In this document: positions 56,863 to 60,000 of the stretch, one piece after another
Layout: each line of letters opens with the position of its first letter
How positions within the stretch are numbered: the stretch's first letter is position 1
Source of the DNA: Desulfuromonadales bacterium
GTDB lineage: Bacteria; Desulfobacterota; Desulfuromonadia; Desulfuromonadales; Geopsychrobacteraceae
Reading direction: 5' to 3'
Length of the DNA: 60,000 nt
NCBI GenBank assembly: GCA_019429255.1
Contig: JAHYIY010000013.1
Coordinates: forward strand, 1 to 60,000
Program-made: the position numbers and the translations under genes
Notes under the pieces: model-generated
What the model saw: only the letters and a program-made list of their open reading frames with translations
What the model was told of the DNA's origin: nothing
Databases searched by the model: none

Positions 56863-58224
56863 TTATTCTATCGAATGACCAGCGCTACGACTCCGGACGC
56901 TGTCGCAAAAACACGTCACATCATCAACCAGCACTGTTGCCAACTCAGCAGGGATATCGCCACCCTGGGCAAAGCTTAAGGCCCGCAGCAGCAGTCCGAT
57001 CTGATCATAATCGAGGATTCCACCCGGCAGTGCTTCTGCATAAGCCCATACACCGGCTTCTGTTCGGCCTAAAGGAGTTTCGCGACCTGCCCGATCTGCT
57101 ACCGCACACAACAGAGCTGTCAAAGCCAGATCAACAGCGCTGTCCGGCATCTGCTGATCCAGCAATAGCCGGGCGGCGTCAATTTTCTCTCCAGCCTGGC
57201 GCTGTAACCTGGATTCGCTTTTTAAGGCTTGAGAGGTGGCAACGTCATAATAATTGTGCATCCCCGCAAGCGGCGTTGCTCCGCCTAGTCGCTGCAAACC
57301 TTTTAGCGCTAAACGATCGATCAAGGCAACTGGCACATGCTTCGATAAGCCTTCGGCACGGAGATCATCATCACTATCGACCTGATCGAGGACAACTACC
57401 AGTCCACCGCCGGACCCAAAAATCTGTTCAATACGCAATCCAAAAGCCTGCTGCAACGCCTCGATACAATGGCTAATTGCAGCTTCCTGTTCTTGATCCG
57501 TATACCGGCTCGGATTTGGTTCAATGGATGCAACATTTGCCGTCGCGTGCTCCACATTTTCGGCTGTAGTCTGTGCCGCTTCGTCAGTAGCCTGTCGAGA
57601 TCCAGACAAATCCTCAATCAGGGTATCAAGCAGCTTTTTTGACACTCCGACAACATCCTCGGTAGCATCCTCATTAATAACATTATCAAACAAATTCTGC
57701 TTATTCCTGACCAGGGAAAGATTGGCGCGTTTTTTCAGGCTACGAATAACCACCTGATAGCGCCGGGGGAAGTGGGTTGCAGACGCTACCGTTTCTGCCT
57801 GCCACACACCAAACCAGGGCTCACCACCTAAATGCTCCACCTTCACTTCCGTTCGGCCGCGCTGAACCCGGTCGCGGATCGCCGAATCAACAGCAGAAAA
57901 CAATTGCCCAACGGCATCCTTTTGCTCCGCGTAGGCATAAAGTGCCGCCACCATGTGACAACAGATTCCTGACCCATCCTGACAGGAGCATTCCAGTACA
58001 AGTTCATCTTCCGCTGCACAGATCTCAACGGCACATGGGTACTGAAGCGCTGAGTCCTCTACCTGCGCCCAAAGCCGTGTTTGGCTTTGGTCAACATCTA
58101 ACACCCGCTTTTCCTTGAAAAAACGCAATCCATCATTAACCGTCTCTATTGAAGCTATCTGCTCCAAACCTTCACGGTCAAAGTAAAAGGGGTCCTCCTG
58201 CTGATGCTCAAAAGTGTAATGCAT
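56863..58224 (-). CDS. SWIM zinc-finger protein encoded at the head of the jet operon
   Basis: A 453-residue protein. The SWIM zinc finger (CxCx6CxH) is formed by C79, C81, C88 and H90 in LECSCQDGSGICCHMVAALYAY; SWIM domains bind DNA or protein partners. The middle (about 140-200) is basic and beta-rich. The region about 330-445 is all-helical (KIDAARLLLDQQMPDSAVDLALTALLCAVA ... VWAYAEALPGGILDYDQIGLLLRAL) and recalls the helical tail seen beside SWIM/SNF2 helicases; a HEPN-like fold is possible but unproved. No helicase motifs are present. GGGAG precedes ATG. Only 6 bp separate it from jetA, so it is a candidate fifth, accessory Jet component. Confidence 0.78.
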   Translation of the reverse strand: MHYTFEHQQEDPFYFDREGLEQIASIETVNDGLRFFKEKRVLDVDQSQTRLWAQVEDSALQYPCAVEICAAEDELVLECSCQDGSGICCHMVAALYAYAEQKDAVGQLFSAVDSAIRDRVQRGRTEVKVEHLGGEPWFGVWQAETVASATHFPRRYQVVIRSLKKRANLSLVRNKQNLFDNVINEDATEDVVGVSKKLLDTLIEDLSGSRQATDEAAQTTAENVEHATANVASIEPNPSRYTDQEQEAAISHCIEALQQAFGLRIEQIFGSGGGLVVVLDQVDSDDDLRAEGLSKHVPVALIDRLALKGLQRLGGATPLAGMHNYYDVATSQALKSESRLQRQAGEKIDAARLLLDQQMPDSAVDLALTALLCAVADRAGRETPLGRTEAGVWAYAEALPGGILDYDQIGLLLRALSFAQGGDIPAELATVLVDDVTCFCDSVRSRSAGHSIE

Positions 58225-58356
58225 TAATGTGTCTCCCGATCAGGTTCGGTTATTGTAAAGATATCCAATTCACTACAGGCGGACAGCTTGCGCCGCGGAA
58301 TTTTATCTATGATGGCTTCTCATACCAGAATTCAATCCTCTGGGAAGTTCCTGTTC

Positions 58357-58750
58357 TCATTTTAATCCTTCCAGATATTTTTCAAACCTGCGGCACATAC
58401 GCTCGAAGGCTTTTAATTCGGACTGGGTCATCTGGTCGTAATGATCAGGCAGAATACCGTCATCAGCGACCGCTTCGCACAGCTTCTCCAGCGGATCGTC
58501 CTGATACTCCTCGTGCAGGGAAACATCTCGGATGATCGTGCCGCCAAGCAACCAGAGATGGCCACGATACTGGGCGAAGGTCTTTTTTGGACAATCCCTC
58601 GTCATAAAGCGCCTGCAGAAAACCGCCAAACCAGGGCAACAGCTTCTGGCCGTAGGCGAGATCTTCCGCAACGCCCATCCAGCTCCTCGGCCATCTGTCG
58701 AAATCCGGTGTCCAGGCGCGAAAACTCACTGCTTCACTGTTCCTGACCAT
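58357..58750 (-). pseudogene. Small hypothetical gene with a single-base frameshift
   Basis: Two overlapping frames join into one 130-residue protein if one base is removed from the A6 tract (T6 at 58583-58588 on the plus strand). The N-terminal part reads VRNSEAVSFRAWTPDFDRWP ... LQALYDEGLSKK and the C-terminal part continues TFAQYRGHLWLLGGTIIRDV, then SLHEEYQDDPLEKLCEAVADDG to YLEGLK. The reconstructed length is exactly 131 codons with stop. ATG at 58750 starts 2 bp after the stop of the DUF429-like gene, so they are an operon. The shift may be a true mutation, a sequencing error or programmed slippage. Family not recognised. Confidence 0.72.
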
Positions 58751-58752
58751 AT

Positions 58753-59538
58753 TCACATCACCCCCAAAATCCACCCCTCGACCGGGGCAACAGGATATTG
58801 GCCGGGCAGCATGTCCGGCTTGAGAAATTTGCCGAGGCTGCCATCCATATCCACCTGTCGCAACCAGGCGGCAGTGACATAGGCATCGTGCTGGTCTGGT
58901 GTGCGGCCTTCACGTGGAGTGCTCTTGCTCCACAACGACGGGTAGACTTCGACCAGTGCAGACTTACCCGCAGGAATTTCCCAGCCATCGAAGGGCCAGA
59001 AGTGAACCCGGCCGCCAAGCTGATTGCGCAGATAGCGCAGCCAGGGCAGCCCGGCGTGGGTCGATTTGGCTACCGAACCGGGTACGTCGAAATGAAAGAC
59101 CGACTTGGCCCCGGCTCGCTCCTCGGTGATCCGTCGCCAGCGGGCGCTGCCGGACCGGGCCTCGCCCTCGCCCCGTGAACCGTGGCGAATGAAATCGACG
59201 TAGGTGTGTTCGGCATCGGTCGGCCAGTGCTTCTGGAAATCGTCGAGGAAGCTCGGCCAATCCGGTTCCAGGTGGTGAACCTCGAAATACCGCAGGGGAA
59301 AGGAAAAACCGTGGTCGAGACCAACGATGGTCGGCACATCCCCGGATAACCGCACCGCCAGCCATTCCGCCAGGCCGCGCCGGGTCCAGTATTTGCGCGG
59401 GCTGGGCGGCGGCTCCACTTCTACCGGCATAGACTCGCGGCTCGCCTCGTAAACCCGAAGTCCCTTCAGACTGGAATCCGGGGTTTCCGCGCCGGAGTAG
59501 TCGATACCGATATATCGTTGGAAGGCAGGATGCGTCAT
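58753..59538 (-). CDS. DUF429-like protein, predicted RNase H fold
   Basis: A 261-residue protein starting YIGIDYSGAETPDSSLKGLRV; the IGIDYSG strand followed by VGLDHGFSFP and a late VEVYPSLWSK ... DQHDAYVTAAWLR recalls the DUF429 family, whose members have a predicted RNase H-like nuclease fold with acidic residues at these positions (D13, the aspartate of GLDHG, and D-Q-H-D-A). Nuclease activity is unproved. The gene is visibly richer in G+C than its neighbours, which suggests lateral gain. It is co-directional with the frameshifted gene downstream. It is not certain that it belongs functionally with the jet operon. Confidence 0.65.
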   Translation of the reverse strand: MTHPAFQRYIGIDYSGAETPDSSLKGLRVYEASRESMPVEVEPPPSPRKYWTRRGLAEWLAVRLSGDVPTIVGLDHGFSFPLRYFEVHHLEPDWPSFLDDFQKHWPTDAEHTYVDFIRHGSRGEGEARSGSARWRRITEERAGAKSVFHFDVPGSVAKSTHAGLPWLRYLRNQLGGRVHFWPFDGWEIPAGKSALVEVYPSLWSKSTPREGRTPDQHDAYVTAAWLRQVDMDGSLGKFLKPDMLPGQYPVAPVEGWILGVM

Positions 59539-59611
59539 AAACTCACTTTCAGAAATTTACTTGATCGCTTACTTGGTCGGTACTTGATCGCTGAGCCAGG
59601 GCATGTCGCAT

Positions 59612-59954
59612 GCCGTGTCGCGAGTTTGTCGCAAGTTTCACCCCCCAAGTCAGCCCTCAAGTCGAGCCCATCTCAAAATGGATCGGGGCGCTGCCGACGG
59701 CAGTTATCCGACTTTTCCGGATAACTGAATCCTTTTCATGATGCCGTCCGCCGCTTTTCCTCCTGACGAATTATTAAGCATTGCTTAACAGTTGCGGTCT
59801 CAGTTCTCTAAAATCTGAACTATCCGGAATTTCCGGACAGTTGCCACACTGAGGCCGTCTTCACCAGCTATTCGAAAAATTCGAATAACTGTGCTACCAC
59901 CCGCTTTTCACCATCACCGACATTTTGTTGCAAGCCGTGTCGCGAGTTTGTCGC
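59612..59954. repeat. 21-bp direct repeat flanking the palindrome cluster
   Basis: GCCGTGTCGCGAGTTTGTCGC occurs at 59612-59632 and again, perfectly, at 59934-59954. The copies bracket the set of inverted repeats at 59701-59887. Short related units (TCGCAAGTTTCAC, TCGCGAGTTACCC) follow each copy. Confidence 0.85.
59701..59887. repeat. Cluster of five different inverted repeats
   Basis: In 187 bp of non-coding DNA lie: CAGTTATCCG/CGGATAACTG (59701-59727, 7-nt loop); TTAAGCA-T-TGCTTAA (59774-59788); AGTTC/GAACT (59802-59821, 10-nt gap); TCCGGAA-T-TTCCGGA (59823-59837); and TATTCGAA-AAA-TTCGAATA (59869-59887). The arms differ in sequence, but several are followed by AACAG, ACAG or AACTG. The interval 59539-60000 holds no supported gene. 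Confidence 0.82.
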
Positions 59955-60000
59955 GAGTTACCCATCGCCGTGCCGGGCTATCACCTGGCGGCCCTTGTCG

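Noticed and set aside
56859-57476. 205-codon open frame on the plus strand
   Set aside because: Antisense to the SWIM gene; lacks any protein-like pattern.

Overview
The window reads as a bacterial chromosome of moderate G+C (roughly 50-55% by eye), most likely from a deltaproteobacterium of the Desulfuromonadales type (Geobacter, Desulfuromonas, Pelobacter and relatives). This rests on gene content and order: hom, nusB-ribH-ribAB-ribE-ribD-nrdR-dCMP deaminase-glyA, yceD-rpmF-plsX-fabHDG-acpP-fabF, a DUF4388 protein, der-era-rnc, holB-ricT-metG-tatD, and a DUF3014 protein. The assignment is an inference from synteny and protein style; no rRNA or tRNA gene is visible.

Layout. 1-527: non-coding, with a 23-copy heptamer minisatellite and a 142-bp dispersed repeat. 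528-2399 (+): acyl-CoA synthetase. 2600-17045 (-): a long housekeeping block, with homoserine dehydrogenase, riboflavin genes, NrdR, nucleotide and one-carbon metabolism, and the type II fatty-acid synthesis operon, led by a near-consensus promoter at 17070-17097. 17248-24787: mazG, fxsA, murJ, rpsT, holA, lptE and leuS. 24788-25297: repeats. 25298-30198 (-): infA, a response regulator, a DUF4388 protein, and the RNA/GTPase genes der, era and rnc. 30462-37253 (+): holB, ricT, metG, a TatD-radical SAM fusion and glutathione reductase. 37317-39680 (-): an AsmA-like envelope protein. 40140 onward is more accessory: a degenerate retropepsin-like protein, an AddAB-like helicase-nuclease pair, an Imm27-like protein, a DUF3014 protein, htpX and a decayed gene.

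50213-58224 (-) is the main discovery region. It is a complete Wadjet (JetABCD) anti-plasmid system with tightly coupled genes, preceded 6 bp upstream by a SWIM zinc-finger protein that appears to be the first gene of the same operon. Upstream of it lie a frameshifted small gene and a G+C-rich DUF429-like gene, then about 460 bp of non-coding DNA with five different inverted repeats. The right third therefore looks like a small defence and DNA-processing island.

How the genes work together. The left half is core metabolism and translation. Riboflavin, fatty-acid and initiation genes are translationally coupled (ATGA or short overlaps) and punctuated by recognisable promoters and intrinsic terminators. 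The right half adds double-strand-break processing (AddAB-like), membrane-protein quality control (HtpX) and plasmid exclusion (Jet). Intergenic spaces hold several families of small repeats, some flanked by candidate target duplications.
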